Shown one piece after another: positions 8,274 to 16,734 of a DNA stretch of 64,000 bases. Source of the stretch: Microbacterium sp. MAH-37 (GTDB lineage Bacteria > Actinomycetota > Actinomycetes > Actinomycetales > Microbacteriaceae); NCBI RefSeq assembly GCF_009758255.1, contig NZ_WSEN01000010.1, forward strand, positions 186,001 through 250,000. Direction: 5' to 3'. Position 1 is the stretch's first letter. Every line of letters begins with the position of its first letter. The translations under genes were made by a program, and so were the position numbers. The notes under the pieces were generated by a model that ran no database searches, had not been told where the DNA came from, and saw only the letters and a program-made list of their open reading frames with translations.

Positions 8274-9857
8274 ATGAGCCGAACGATGCGCTGGGCGGCC
8301 GCGGCGGCAGGAGTCGCGGCGGCGTTGCTCGGCGCGGGGGCCGGCGAACTCGTCGCCGCGCTGTTCGCACCGTCATCGAGCCCGTTCGCGGTCGTCGGCG
8401 GCGCACTCATCGACGTCGCACCCGCCTGGGCGAAGGACACCGCGATCGCGTGGTTCGGCACGAACGACAAGGCCGCGCTGCTGGTCGGCATCGCGATCGT
8501 GCTGCTCGCGGCATCCGCCATCGCCGGTCTCTGCGAGGCGCGCTGGGCTCGGTCCGGAGTGATCGCGTTCGCCGTTCTCGGGGTCGGCGTCGGCGTTCTG
8601 GCGCTCACCAGGCCGGATGCCGGATTCACGGCCTGGGTACCGTCTGTGCTCGCCGGCGCGGTCGCCGCGATCGCCCTGCGGCTGCTGAACCGCGTACGGA
8701 TGCAGGCCGAGAGCACGCCTGCAGGCCGCACCCCCGGCGTGTCCGCCGACGAACGTGACAGCGTGCCTGCATCCGTCTCCGGCGACGGTGTCTCCCGCCG
8801 CAGGTTCCTGGTGTGGGTGGCCGGCACCGCAGTGGCCGGGGTCGTCCTCGCCGCGGCCGGGTCGCTGGCACGCGCCGGATCGACCGCCGTGACGGCGGTC
8901 CGCGACGCCATCCGCCTTCCCCGCGCGGCAGTTCCCGCCCCGGCGATCCCGGCGGACGCCGAACTCGGCACCCCCGGCCTCACACCGGTGATCACGCCGA
9001 ACCAGGACTTCTACCGGATCGACACCGCCCTCGTCGTGCCCTCCGTGGATCCCGCGGACTGGCGACTGCGCATCCACGGCATGGTCGCCCATGAGGTGAC
9101 CCTGACCTGGGACGACCTGCTCGCGCTGCCGCTCCAGGAGTCGGCCGTCACTCTGTCGTGCGTGTCGAACATCGTCGGCGGAGACCTGGTCGGGAACGCC
9201 GTGTGGCTCGGCTACCCGATCCGCGAACTGCTGAAGCGGGCGCAGCCGGATGCCGACGCCGACATGGTGCTCTCCACCTCGGTCGACGGGTTCACCGCGG
9301 GCACTCCGCTCGAGGCGCTCACCGACGACCGCGACGCGCTGCTCGCAATCGGCATGAACGGTGAGCCGCTGCCGCTCGAGCACGGCTTCCCGGTGCGGAT
9401 GGTCGTGCCTGGCCTGTACGGCTACGTGTCTGCGACGAAGTGGGTCACCGACCTCGAGGTCACCCGATACGACCGCGCGACGGCCTACTGGACCGACCGC
9501 GGCTGGTCGGCGAAGGGGCCGATCAAGCTGCAGTCCCGCATCGACGTGCCGCGCGCACGCACGCCGATCCCGTCCGGCGACACGGTGATCGCGGGCGTCG
9601 CCTGGCAGCCGCACTCCGGCGTCTCCGGCGTCGAGGTGCAGATCGACGACGGTCCCTGGCAGCGCGCCGAGCTGGCCACGGCGATCTCGGACGACACTTG
9701 GGTGCAGTGGCTGCTGCCCTGGCAGGCGGATGCCGGTGAGCACGAGCTCCGCTGCCGCGCGATCGGCTCCGACGGAGAGCCGCAGACCGGGGCATCCGCT
9801 CCCCCGGCGCCGGACGGCGCCACGGGCTGGCACACGGTGGCCGTGAGCGTTTCGTGA
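8274..9857 (+). CDS. Membrane-anchored molybdopterin-dependent oxidoreductase (sulfite-oxidase fold)
   Basis: A 527-residue protein: about four or five membrane helices in residues 5-200, then the sulfite-oxidase-type molybdopterin domain and a C-terminal Mo-co dimerisation (Ig-like) domain. The molybdenum-ligating Cys is in VTLSCVSNIVGGDLVGNAVW, and the conserved GLYGYVSATKWVTDLEV follows. After the last N-terminal helix, the segment SRRRFLVWVAGTAVAGVV looks like a retained twin-arginine-type helix, so the catalytic domain should face outside. I took ATG 8274 because an upstream in-frame ATG at 8172 would translate the intergenic hairpin. The substrate is unknown; sulfite or oxidised methionine/sulfoxide chemistry is possible from the family. 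Confidence 0.88.
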   Translation: MSRTMRWAAAAAGVAAALLGAGAGELVAALFAPSSSPFAVVGGALIDVAPAWAKDTAIAWFGTNDKAALLVGIAIVLLAASAIAGLCEARWARSGVIAFAVLGVGVGVLALTRPDAGFTAWVPSVLAGAVAAIALRLLNRVRMQAESTPAGRTPGVSADERDSVPASVSGDGVSRRRFLVWVAGTAVAGVVLAAAGSLARAGSTAVTAVRDAIRLPRAAVPAPAIPADAELGTPGLTPVITPNQDFYRIDTALVVPSVDPADWRLRIHGMVAHEVTLTWDDLLALPLQESAVTLSCVSNIVGGDLVGNAVWLGYPIRELLKRAQPDADADMVLSTSVDGFTAGTPLEALTDDRDALLAIGMNGEPLPLEHGFPVRMVVPGLYGYVSATKWVTDLEVTRYDRATAYWTDRGWSAKGPIKLQSRIDVPRARTPIPSGDTVIAGVAWQPHSGVSGVEVQIDDGPWQRAELATAISDDTWVQWLLPWQADAGEHELRCRAIGSDGEPQTGASAPPAPDGATGWHTVAVSVS

Positions 9858-9874
9858 GGATCGCATTCACATAG

Positions 9875-9890
9875 TTCACGAATTCGTGAA
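9875..9890. promoter_or_regulatory. Candidate operator of the ABC exporter operon
   Basis: TTCACGAATTCGTGAA is a perfect 16-base palindrome 21 bases before the ATG of the ABC ATPase gene. No ribosome binding site precedes that ATG, so transcription probably starts close to it and the palindrome would overlap the promoter. The MarR/GbsR-like regulator at 12605 is the likely binder. Confidence 0.6.
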
Positions 9891-9911
9891 AAAGGTGTAC
9901 CGTCGCCTCTC

Positions 9912-10901
9912 ATGAACACCATCATCAGCACGCGCGGTCTGACGAAGACCTACGGTCGCGTGCACGCCCTCGACGGACTCGACCTCGAGGTGGAAGCCGG
10001 CCAGGTGCACGGCTTCCTCGGCCCGAACGGCGCGGGAAAGTCCACCACCATCCGCATCCTGCTGGGGCTCGCCCGCAAGTCCGGCGGGGAGGCCTCCGTG
10101 TTCGGCGAAGAGCCGTGGCACGCGGCATCCCGCCTGCACCGGCGCATCGCCTACGTGCCGGGCGACGTCAGCGTCTGGCCGAACCTGTCCGGCGGCGAGG
10201 CGATCGACTTCCTCGCGCGCCTGCGCGGCGCGAAGACCAAGTCAGCCGCCTACCGCGCCGAGCGCGAACGCCTCATGACCGCCTTCCAGTTCGACCCGCG
10301 CAAGAAGGGCCGCGCGTACTCGAAGGGCAACCGGCAGAAGGTCGCGCTGATCGCCGCCTTCGCCGTCCCCGCCGACCTGTACATCCTCGACGAGCCGACC
10401 AGCGGGCTGGACCCGCTGATGGAGGTCGTGTTCCGCGAGGAGGTGCAGCGACTGCACAGGGCCGGTGCGACCATGCTGCTGTCCAGCCACATCCTCTCCG
10501 AGGTGGAACTGCTCTGCGACCGCGTCAGCATCATCCGCGCGGGGAGGATCGTCGAGTCCGGCACGCTCTCCGAACTGCGCCACCTGACGCGCACCGAGGT
10601 CTCGTTCGCAGCGACGGATGCCGCGGCGCTCGCCGGCATCTCCGAGGCGCACGACGGCACCGTCGAGGACGGCCGCGCCAGGTTCACCGTCGACAGCGAT
10701 GCGATCCCCGCCGTCCTCCCTGTGCTCGCACAGCGGTCGGTCGAGGGTCTGCGCATCGAGCCGCCCTCCCTCGAGGAGCTGTTCCTGCGCCACTACGGCG
10801 ACGACCTCGCCGCTCTGCGCGCCGCCGAGGAGGACCCTTCCTCAGGCTCAGGGACCGCCTCGCGCGCGTCTCGTCGCGCCCAGGAGAAGGTGTCCCACTG
10901 A
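9912..10901 (+). CDS. ABC exporter ATP-binding protein (polyketide-antibiotic exporter type)
   Basis: A 329-residue ATPase. Walker A is GPNGAGKST (about residues 38-46), Walker B is LYILDEP, and the switch His is in LLSSHILSEVELLCD. The signature motif reads YSKGNRQKV instead of LSGGQ, as is usual in the subfamily paired with 'exporter of polyketide antibiotics' permeases. The C-terminal tail contains the short repeat peptide DPSSGSGT, encoded by an in-frame copy of a dispersed repeat at 10834-10856. The stop overlaps the permease start by one base (TGATG), indicating coupled translation. Confidence 0.93.
   Translation: MNTIISTRGLTKTYGRVHALDGLDLEVEAGQVHGFLGPNGAGKSTTIRILLGLARKSGGEASVFGEEPWHAASRLHRRIAYVPGDVSVWPNLSGGEAIDFLARLRGAKTKSAAYRAERERLMTAFQFDPRKKGRAYSKGNRQKVALIAAFAVPADLYILDEPTSGLDPLMEVVFREEVQRLHRAGATMLLSSHILSEVELLCDRVSIIRAGRIVESGTLSELRHLTRTEVSFAATDAAALAGISEAHDGTVEDGRARFTVDSDAIPAVLPVLAQRSVEGLRIEPPSLEELFLRHYGDDLAALRAAEEDPSSGSGTASRASRRAQEKVSH
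10834..10856. repeat. Dispersed CCTGAGCCTGTCGAAGG-type repeat, copy 1 (in CDS)
   Basis: ACCCTTCCTCAGGCTCAGGG followed by ACC matches the other three copies in the window apart from two bases. It is in frame within the ATPase gene and codes for PSSGSGT in the unstructured tail, so the copy is tolerated without breaking the gene. Confidence 0.7.
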
Positions 10902-12514
10902 TGTTCCCCACCCTGTTCCGGCAGCGTCTGCGCCGCGACTGGCTGCAGCTGCTGCTCTGGATCCTCGCCACCGTGATGATGGCCTACGCCGGCTTCGCCG
11001 GCGTCACCCAGTCGTACAGCACGCACACCGACCGCGTCGAGGTCCTCGCCGCGGTGATGGCCAACCCTGTCATCATGATGTTCCGGGGTCTGCCCTCCGG
11101 GGCATCCGAGGGCGCGTTCCTCTCGTTCGAGATCCTGCCGTGGCTGACCATGCTCGCGGCGCTCATGAGCGCCTTCCTCGCCGTGCGGCACACACGCGGC
11201 GACGAGGAGGCCGGACGCTCCGAGCTCGTCGCCGCCACTCCTGCCGGACGCACCAGGCCGACCACCGCGACGCTCCTCCTCGGCCTTGCCGCGAATGTCG
11301 TGCTCGGGCTGCTCATCGCCGCATCCCTGATCGGTTCCGGCCTCGACGCGGAGGGCTCCTGGCTCACCGGCGCCGTCACGGCGACGGCGGGCATCGCGTT
11401 CCTCGGCATCGGACTCATGGCCGCCCAGCTGATGCGCACCTCGCGCGGCGCGAACGCCCTCACCATCTGGATCCTGGTCGCCACGTTCCTCGTGAACGGG
11501 ATCGGCAACGTCGCGGGCACGCCCAGCGACGACCTCACCCGCATCGACAGCGCCTGGCCGGTGTGGCTGTCGCCGTTCGGCTGGGCAGAGCAGGCCCGCC
11601 CGTACGACACCGACAACTGGTGGCCGGCGCTGCTCGGGCTCGCGTTCGGCCTGGTCCTGGCGATCCTCGCCATCGCGCTGCAGTCGGTGCGCGACATGGG
11701 CGAGGGCTTCGTGCCCGCCCGCCCCGGACGCCGCTATGCCCGCCCTGCCCTGGCCGGACCGCACGCGCTGGTGTGGCGGCTCACCTATGGCGGCATCATC
11801 GGCTGGGCCATCGGCGGTGCCCTGCTCGGCATCCTGGCGACCACCCTGAGCGGCCTCGCCGGCGAGATCTCCGGCGAGAACCCGGCGGTGGCCGACATCC
11901 TGGAGAAGATCGCCAAGGCGGGCTCGATCGACGAGACCCTGATCACGGTGTTCTTCACCATGCTGGGGGTGCTCGCCGCGTGCGCAGCCGTGCAGATCGT
12001 GGTCAGGGCACGGCAGGAGGAGGCGCACGGCACCGCGGAGAGCGTGCTCGCGCAGCCCGTCGGACGGGTGCGCTGGCTCGCCGATTACGTGCTCGTCGCC
12101 ACGCTCGCGGTGCTCATCATCGCGGCCAGCGCGATGGCAGCGGCCTACCTCGGGCTCGCCGCGAACGACGGCGAGGCGGACCTGTTCCGCGTGGTCACCG
12201 TGGTGGGACTCGGGCAGGCCCTCGCTGCCTGCGTCTTCACCGTCATCGCCGCCGTGCTGTTCGTGCTGATCCCGCGGGCGGCGATCCCGCTGGCCTGGGC
12301 CGCCGTGCTGCTGGCGACGGTGTTCGGCATGTTCGGCCCGCTGTTCGGGCTGCCGGAATGGACCACGAGGTTCTCCCCGTTCGCGGTCTCGCCGATCGTG
12401 TCGAACGGCGACGTCGACCTGCGCGGCCTGTGGTGGCTCGTCCTCGCGGTGGCGGTCGGCGCCGTGGCATCCCTGTCGCTGATGCGCCGCCGCGAGCTGC
12501 ATCCGGTGGGGTGA
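10901..12514 (+). CDS. ABC exporter permease (polyketide-antibiotic exporter type)
   Basis: A 537-residue polytopic protein with two sets of about six membrane helices, the duplicated layout of actinobacterial ABC permeases annotated as exporters of polyketide antibiotics (tetronasin-type). It opens with LFRQRLRRDWLQLLLWI, and the conserved loop HTRGDEEAGRSELVAATPAGR recurs in the second half as RQEEAHGTAESVLAQPVGR. The gene overlaps the ATPase stop by one base. Together they form a self-contained exporter; resistance or lipid/metabolite export is inferred from the family only. Confidence 0.9.
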   Translation: MFPTLFRQRLRRDWLQLLLWILATVMMAYAGFAGVTQSYSTHTDRVEVLAAVMANPVIMMFRGLPSGASEGAFLSFEILPWLTMLAALMSAFLAVRHTRGDEEAGRSELVAATPAGRTRPTTATLLLGLAANVVLGLLIAASLIGSGLDAEGSWLTGAVTATAGIAFLGIGLMAAQLMRTSRGANALTIWILVATFLVNGIGNVAGTPSDDLTRIDSAWPVWLSPFGWAEQARPYDTDNWWPALLGLAFGLVLAILAIALQSVRDMGEGFVPARPGRRYARPALAGPHALVWRLTYGGIIGWAIGGALLGILATTLSGLAGEISGENPAVADILEKIAKAGSIDETLITVFFTMLGVLAACAAVQIVVRARQEEAHGTAESVLAQPVGRVRWLADYVLVATLAVLIIAASAMAAAYLGLAANDGEADLFRVVTVVGLGQALAACVFTVIAAVLFVLIPRAAIPLAWAAVLLATVFGMFGPLFGLPEWTTRFSPFAVSPIVSNGDVDLRGLWWLVLAVAVGAVASLSLMRRRELHPVG

Positions 12515-12521
12515 TCGGCGC

Positions 12522-12580
12522 CTCCGGTCGTACGGATGGCCGGCGCGGGGGCGCAGGACCGGCCATCCGTGCGACCGGAG
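12522..12580. terminator. Hairpin between exporter permease and its regulator
   Basis: Arms of 22 bases (12522-12543 and 12559-12580), matching at 21 positions, around CTCCGGTCGTACGGATGGCC. It begins eight bases after the permease stop and ends before the Shine-Dalgarno of the regulator gene. It probably terminates or attenuates the operon, or protects the upstream mRNA end. Confidence 0.65.
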
Positions 12581-12604
12581 CGGAATGTTTGGGAGGATCG
12601 AACC

Positions 12605-13105
12605 GTGGCAGACGAGACGACGACCGACGACGGCGCGCAGGAGCACCTGGGCGTCGACGCCGCCGAGAGCGCTGCCGCGATGATCACGGTCGTCGGATTC
12701 CCGAGGATGCCGGCACGCGTGATGATGGCGCTCATCGCCGCGCCCGCTGACGGATACACCGCGGGAGACCTCGCCGCCAGACTCGGCGTGAGCGCCGCCG
12801 CCGTCTCCGGCGCGGTCCGCTATCTGCAGACGATCCAGGTCGTGCGCCGTGTCGCCCGGCCCGACCGGCGTCGCGACCACTACGTGATCATCCCCGACAC
12901 CTGGTACGGCCTGATGACCAACAACGGCCCGATCTACGAGAGCCTCGCCACGCACATCGAGGCGATCGGCGCGGCGCACGCCGACGAGCACGCCGCTCGC
13001 GACCGCGCGGCGGAGATGGCCGAGTTCTTCCGCTATATGGCCAGGCGGATGCCGGAGCTCATCGACGAGTGGGAGGCGCTGCGCGCCGAGCGCCGCAAGC
13101 CCTGA
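12605..13105 (+). CDS. MarR/GbsR-like transcriptional regulator
   Basis: A 166-residue winged-helix protein. The DNA-binding region is MPARVMMALIAAPADGYTAG followed by DLAARLGVSAAAVSGAVRYL (about residues 36-75), with a wing RPDRRRDHY; the C-terminal half is helical, as expected for dimerisation. Start choice: GTG 12605 has GGAGG eight bases upstream, whereas earlier in-frame ATGs lie inside the intergenic hairpin. It follows the two ABC exporter genes, the common arrangement for a local repressor of the exporter, and probably recognises the palindrome at 9875-9890. Confidence 0.87.
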   Translation: MADETTTDDGAQEHLGVDAAESAAAMITVVGFPRMPARVMMALIAAPADGYTAGDLAARLGVSAAAVSGAVRYLQTIQVVRRVARPDRRRDHYVIIPDTWYGLMTNNGPIYESLATHIEAIGAAHADEHAARDRAAEMAEFFRYMARRMPELIDEWEALRAERRKP

Positions 13106-13125
13106 GCTCTCTCCTCGCTGAGGAA

Positions 13126-13172
13126 TGTCGCAGATTGCCGCATCCGGCGCTCCGACGCGACCATCTGCGACA
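13126..13172. terminator. Inverted repeat after regulator gene
   Basis: Perfect 10-base arms TGTCGCAGAT / ATCTGCGACA (13126-13135, 13163-13172) with a 27-base loop, 21 bases past the regulator stop. Plausible factor-independent terminator, though no T-tract follows. Confidence 0.45.
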
Positions 13173-13221
13173 CTCCCCGGGTGGCCTGTCGCTGTGGTGA
13201 GGCCCCGGATAGCGTGGAGCC

Positions 13222-15099
13222 ATGACCGGAGACACAGGCGGGGCTGATCCGAGGGGCACGGCGGCGAGCACGAAGGGCAGCGCGAAGCGCAGCCCACAGG
13301 TGCTGGGGTGGGTGTTCTGGCCATCCGCGGCGATCGTCGTGCTCTTCGTGCTGTTCGCACTGGTCACTCCGAAGATCGCCGAGGCGCTGTTCCAGACGAT
13401 CCAGACCACGATCGTGAACGCCTTCAACTGGTACTACGTCCTGATCGCGGCGTTCTTCGTCGCGTTCTGCCTGTTCCTGGGCTTCAGCCGGTTCGGTGAC
13501 ATCAAGCTCGGGCGCGACGACGAAGAGCCCGAGTTCTCGCTGATGAGCTGGTTCTCACTGCTGTTCGCCGCGGGCATGGGCATCGGTCTGGTGTTCTACG
13601 GCGTCAGCGAACCGCTCAGCCACTTCGCGAATCCGCGCCCCGGCGTCACCGGCACCCCCGAGCAGCTGGCCCAGGCCGCGCTGGGACAGACCTACCTGCA
13701 CTGGGGCGTGCACGCCTGGTCGATCTACGTCGTGATAGGCCTGGCACTCGCGTACGCGATCCACCGCCGACGCCGCCCGGTGTCGATCCGGTGGACGCTC
13801 GAGCCGCTGCTCGGCAAGCGGGTCGAGGGCGGCTGGGGGCATGCGATCGACGTGATCGCGCTGGTCGGCACGCTCTTCGGCGTCGCGACCTCGCTCGGCC
13901 TCGGCGTGCTGCAGATGAGTTCGGGCCTGCACACCGCCGGCATCGCCGACCCCGACGAGACGACGCAGGTCATCCTCATCCTGATCATCTCGGTGTTCGT
14001 GCTGATGTCGGTGCTGTCCGGTGTGACCAAGGGCATGAAGTGGCTCTCGAACGCGAACCTCGTGCTCGCCGGACTTCTCGTGCTGTACCTGCTCGCGGTC
14101 GGTCCCACCGAGTTCCTGCTGCGCGACTTCGTGCAGTCGATCGGGTACTACATCCAGAACTTCGTCGGGCTGTCGTTCAACGTCAGCGCCTTCCAGGGCG
14201 AGGCGGGCGAGCAGTGGCAGGCGTCCTGGACCTCGTTCTACTGGGGCTGGTGGATCTCATGGGCGCCGTTCGTCGGCATCTTCATCGCGCGGGTCTCGAA
14301 GGGCCGCACGGTGCGCGAGTTCGTTGTCGGCGTCATCCTCGTGCCGACTCTGATCGGCATCCTCTGGTTCTCGGTGCTGGGCGGTTCCGCGCTCGCGATG
14401 GAGCTCGCGAACCCGGGCACCCTGACCGGGCCGGACGGCTCGGTCGATCTGCAGGGCGCGCTGTTCGAGATGCTGCAGAACGTGCCCGGTTCCGCGATCG
14501 TCAGCGTCGGCGCGATCCTGCTGCTCGCGATCTTCTTCATCACCTCGGCCGATTCCGGCGCGCTCGTGATGGGGATGATCGCCACCGGCGGCAAGCCGGA
14601 GCCGAAGCGCTGGATCCGCACCTTCTTCGTCGTGATCACCGCGCTGCTCGCGATCTCGCTGCTGCTCTCGGGCGGCCTGACCGCGCTGCAGACGGCGGCG
14701 ATCACGATCGCCCTGCCGTTCAGCGTGGTGATGCTGCTGATGTGCTGGTCGACGGTCGTCGCATTCACCCGCGAGCGGCGCGCGTACGCGAAGGCGGAGC
14801 GCGCGCAGTTCATCGACAGGATCGGCGAGTACTACGGCCTCGAGGTCGAATCGCACGACGAGAAGGGTGTACTGGGCGCACAGCCGCGGTGGATGCGCAG
14901 GATCCAGCGACGCTTCGGCCTGCCCGTGGCACCGACCGAGCCGATCCGCATCACCACGGGAGCGCTGTCGGCCGAGAGCCACGGCGACGCTTCGCCGTCG
15001 ACGCTCGACGTCGACGAGCTCGTCGGAGAGGACGAGCTGGCGGGCCTCGACGATCCGACCGTTCCGCAGCAGGACACCGGCCCCTTCCTCAAGGACTGA
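13222..15099 (+). CDS. BCCT-family betaine/choline/carnitine transporter
   Basis: A 625-residue sodium- or proton-coupled uptake carrier for quaternary ammonium osmolytes, with 12 membrane helices. Diagnostic segments are GMGIGLVFYGVSEPLSHFANP in helix 3 and HWGVHAWSIYVVIGLALAYA in helix 4, with the Trp-rich binding region later (SFYWGWWISWAPFVGIFIAR). A cytoplasmic acidic C-terminus of about 100 residues, ending in DDPTVPQQDTGPFLKD, could sense osmotic stress, as in BetP, but this is not proven. GGAG precedes the ATG at a good distance. It stands alone, with no betaine biosynthesis gene nearby. Confidence 0.93.
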   Translation: MTGDTGGADPRGTAASTKGSAKRSPQVLGWVFWPSAAIVVLFVLFALVTPKIAEALFQTIQTTIVNAFNWYYVLIAAFFVAFCLFLGFSRFGDIKLGRDDEEPEFSLMSWFSLLFAAGMGIGLVFYGVSEPLSHFANPRPGVTGTPEQLAQAALGQTYLHWGVHAWSIYVVIGLALAYAIHRRRRPVSIRWTLEPLLGKRVEGGWGHAIDVIALVGTLFGVATSLGLGVLQMSSGLHTAGIADPDETTQVILILIISVFVLMSVLSGVTKGMKWLSNANLVLAGLLVLYLLAVGPTEFLLRDFVQSIGYYIQNFVGLSFNVSAFQGEAGEQWQASWTSFYWGWWISWAPFVGIFIARVSKGRTVREFVVGVILVPTLIGILWFSVLGGSALAMELANPGTLTGPDGSVDLQGALFEMLQNVPGSAIVSVGAILLLAIFFITSADSGALVMGMIATGGKPEPKRWIRTFFVVITALLAISLLLSGGLTALQTAAITIALPFSVVMLLMCWSTVVAFTRERRAYAKAERAQFIDRIGEYYGLEVESHDEKGVLGAQPRWMRRIQRRFGLPVAPTEPIRITTGALSAESHGDASPSTLDVDELVGEDELAGLDDPTVPQQDTGPFLKD

Positions 15100-15193
15100 G
15101 CGCGGCGGACGGGGACGCACAAGATCGGCGGGCGGGCGGATGCACGTTGTCAACGCCCTTTCCGACCCCGGCGACCGCGGTTACCGTCCTGGC

Positions 15194-15496
15194 ATGAGTG
15201 ATCAGCAGAGCAACGGAAGCCGGGATGCCGGTCAGTATCCGCACACCCCGGGCCAGGATCCGCTTGGCAGCGGCGAGCCCCGCCTTCCCGGCAGCCACTC
15301 CGGCGTGCCCGAGGACAACCCCGCGCACAACACCGCCCCGGACGGACGGTACGGCGGAGGTCAGGAAGAGCTTCCCGGCGACGAGCACGACGCGCCGCTC
15401 GGGGGCGACGAGACCACCGAGGAGCAGCTCGAGGCGGACACCGCCGTCGAGGCCGATGCTCTGAAGAGCCTCGACCCCGACGACACCCCGGCCTGA
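15194..15496 (+). CDS. Small acidic hypothetical protein
   Basis: A 100-residue, very hydrophilic protein rich in Gly, Asp, Glu and Pro (for example PGDEHDAPLGGDETTEEQLE). No membrane helix, signal peptide or recognisable domain; it is probably disordered. A possible -35 TTGTCA lies about 45 bases upstream. Similar short acidic proteins are common in Microbacteriaceae genomes, which supports it being a gene, but no function can be given. Confidence 0.6.
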   Translation: MSDQQSNGSRDAGQYPHTPGQDPLGSGEPRLPGSHSGVPEDNPAHNTAPDGRYGGGQEELPGDEHDAPLGGDETTEEQLEADTAVEADALKSLDPDDTPA

Positions 15497-15536
15497 ACGA
15501 CCGCCGCGCCTGGCCGAGCGGAGGAATGCCGGAGGC

Positions 15537-16733
15537 TCAGGCCCCCAGGACCAGGCGGAGCTGCTCGACAGCCCAGTCCAGTTCCGTCGCGCGCACCACC
15601 AGCGGCGGCGCGATGCGGATGGTCTGTCCGTGGGTGTCCTTGACGAGCACGCCGCGCTCCATGAGCTTCTCCGCCACCTCGCGGCCGGTGCCCTGCGCCG
15701 GGTCGATGTCGACGCCGGCCCACAGGCCGGCGATGCGCACTGCGGTCACGCCGTGGCCGATCAGCGGCTGCAGAGCGCGGGCAAGATGGTCACCGAGCGC
15801 GCGGGCGCGCTCCTGGAACTCACCGGTCTCGAGCATCTCGACCACGCGCAGGCCGACGGCAGCCGACAGCGGGTTGCCGCCGAAGGTCGAGCCGTGTTCG
15901 CCGGGTCGGATCACGCCCAGCACGTCGCGGTTCCCCACGACGGCCGACACCGGCAGGATGCCGCCGCCGAGCGCCTTACCCAGCAGGTACAGGTCGGGCA
16001 CGACGCCCTCGCGGTCGCAGGCGAAGGTCTCGCCGACACGGCCGAGGCCGGACTGGATCTCGTCGGCGATGAACAGCACGTTGCGCTCGTCGCAGATCTC
16101 GCGGATGCGGCGCAGATAGCCCTCCGGCGGGATGATGACACCGGCCTCGCCCTGGATCGGCTCGACGAGCACAGCGACCGTGTCGTCGGTGATGGCGCCG
16201 GCGATGGCCTCCGCGTCGCCGTACGGCACCTGGTCGAAACCGGGCGTGAACGGTCCGAACGGCGCACGCGCCTCCTCGTCGTCGCTGAAGCTGACGATCG
16301 TGGTGGTGCGGCCGTGGAAGTTGCCCTTCGCGACGACGACGCGGGCCTTGCCGTCCTCGACACCCTTGACCCGGTACCCCCAGGCGCGCGCGACCTTGAT
16401 GCCGGTCTCGACGGCCTCGGCGCCGGTGTTCATCGGCAGGACCATCTCCTTGCCGCTCAGCCGGGCCAGTGCCTCGGCGAACGGCTCGAGCCGGTCGTTC
16501 ATGAACGCGCGGCTGGTGAGCGCCACGCGTCCGAGCTGCTCGGTGAGAGCGGCGACGACGGCCGGATGCTGGTGGCCGAAGTTCACGGCCGAGTAGGCGG
16601 CCAGCAGGTCGAGGTAGCGCTTGCCCTCGACATCGGTCACCCACGCGCCCTCAGCGCGCGCGATGACGACCGGCAACGGCGCGTAGTTGGTGGCGACATG
16701 AGGCTCGAGTGTCGTGTCCACGATGCCGCCCAT
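15537..16733 (-). CDS. rocD: Ornithine aminotransferase
   Basis: A PLP-dependent class III aminotransferase of about 398 residues that converts ornithine and 2-oxoglutarate to glutamate semialdehyde and glutamate. The PLP Lys is in YLLGKALGGGILPVSAVVG, preceded by VLFIADEIQSGLGR with the cofactor Asp. N-terminal YAPLPVVIARAEGAWVTDVE is typical of RocD. ATG 16733 lies one base after the ddaH stop; an alternative GTG at 16742 would overlap ddaH by eight bases and add three residues. With ddaH upstream and putA nearby, it channels arginine-derived ornithine to glutamate. Confidence 0.93.
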   Translation of the reverse strand: MGGIVDTTLEPHVATNYAPLPVVIARAEGAWVTDVEGKRYLDLLAAYSAVNFGHQHPAVVAALTEQLGRVALTSRAFMNDRLEPFAEALARLSGKEMVLPMNTGAEAVETGIKVARAWGYRVKGVEDGKARVVVAKGNFHGRTTTIVSFSDDEEARAPFGPFTPGFDQVPYGDAEAIAGAITDDTVAVLVEPIQGEAGVIIPPEGYLRRIREICDERNVLFIADEIQSGLGRVGETFACDREGVVPDLYLLGKALGGGILPVSAVVGNRDVLGVIRPGEHGSTFGGNPLSAAVGLRVVEMLETGEFQERARALGDHLARALQPLIGHGVTAVRIAGLWAGVDIDPAQGTGREVAEKLMERGVLVKDTHGQTIRIAPPLVVRATELDWAVEQLRLVLGA

Positions 16734-16734
16734 G

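Noticed and set aside
10793..13360. 855-codon minus-strand open frame
   Set aside because: It crosses three well-supported plus-strand genes and intergenic hairpins; translation is His/Arg/Gly-rich noise.
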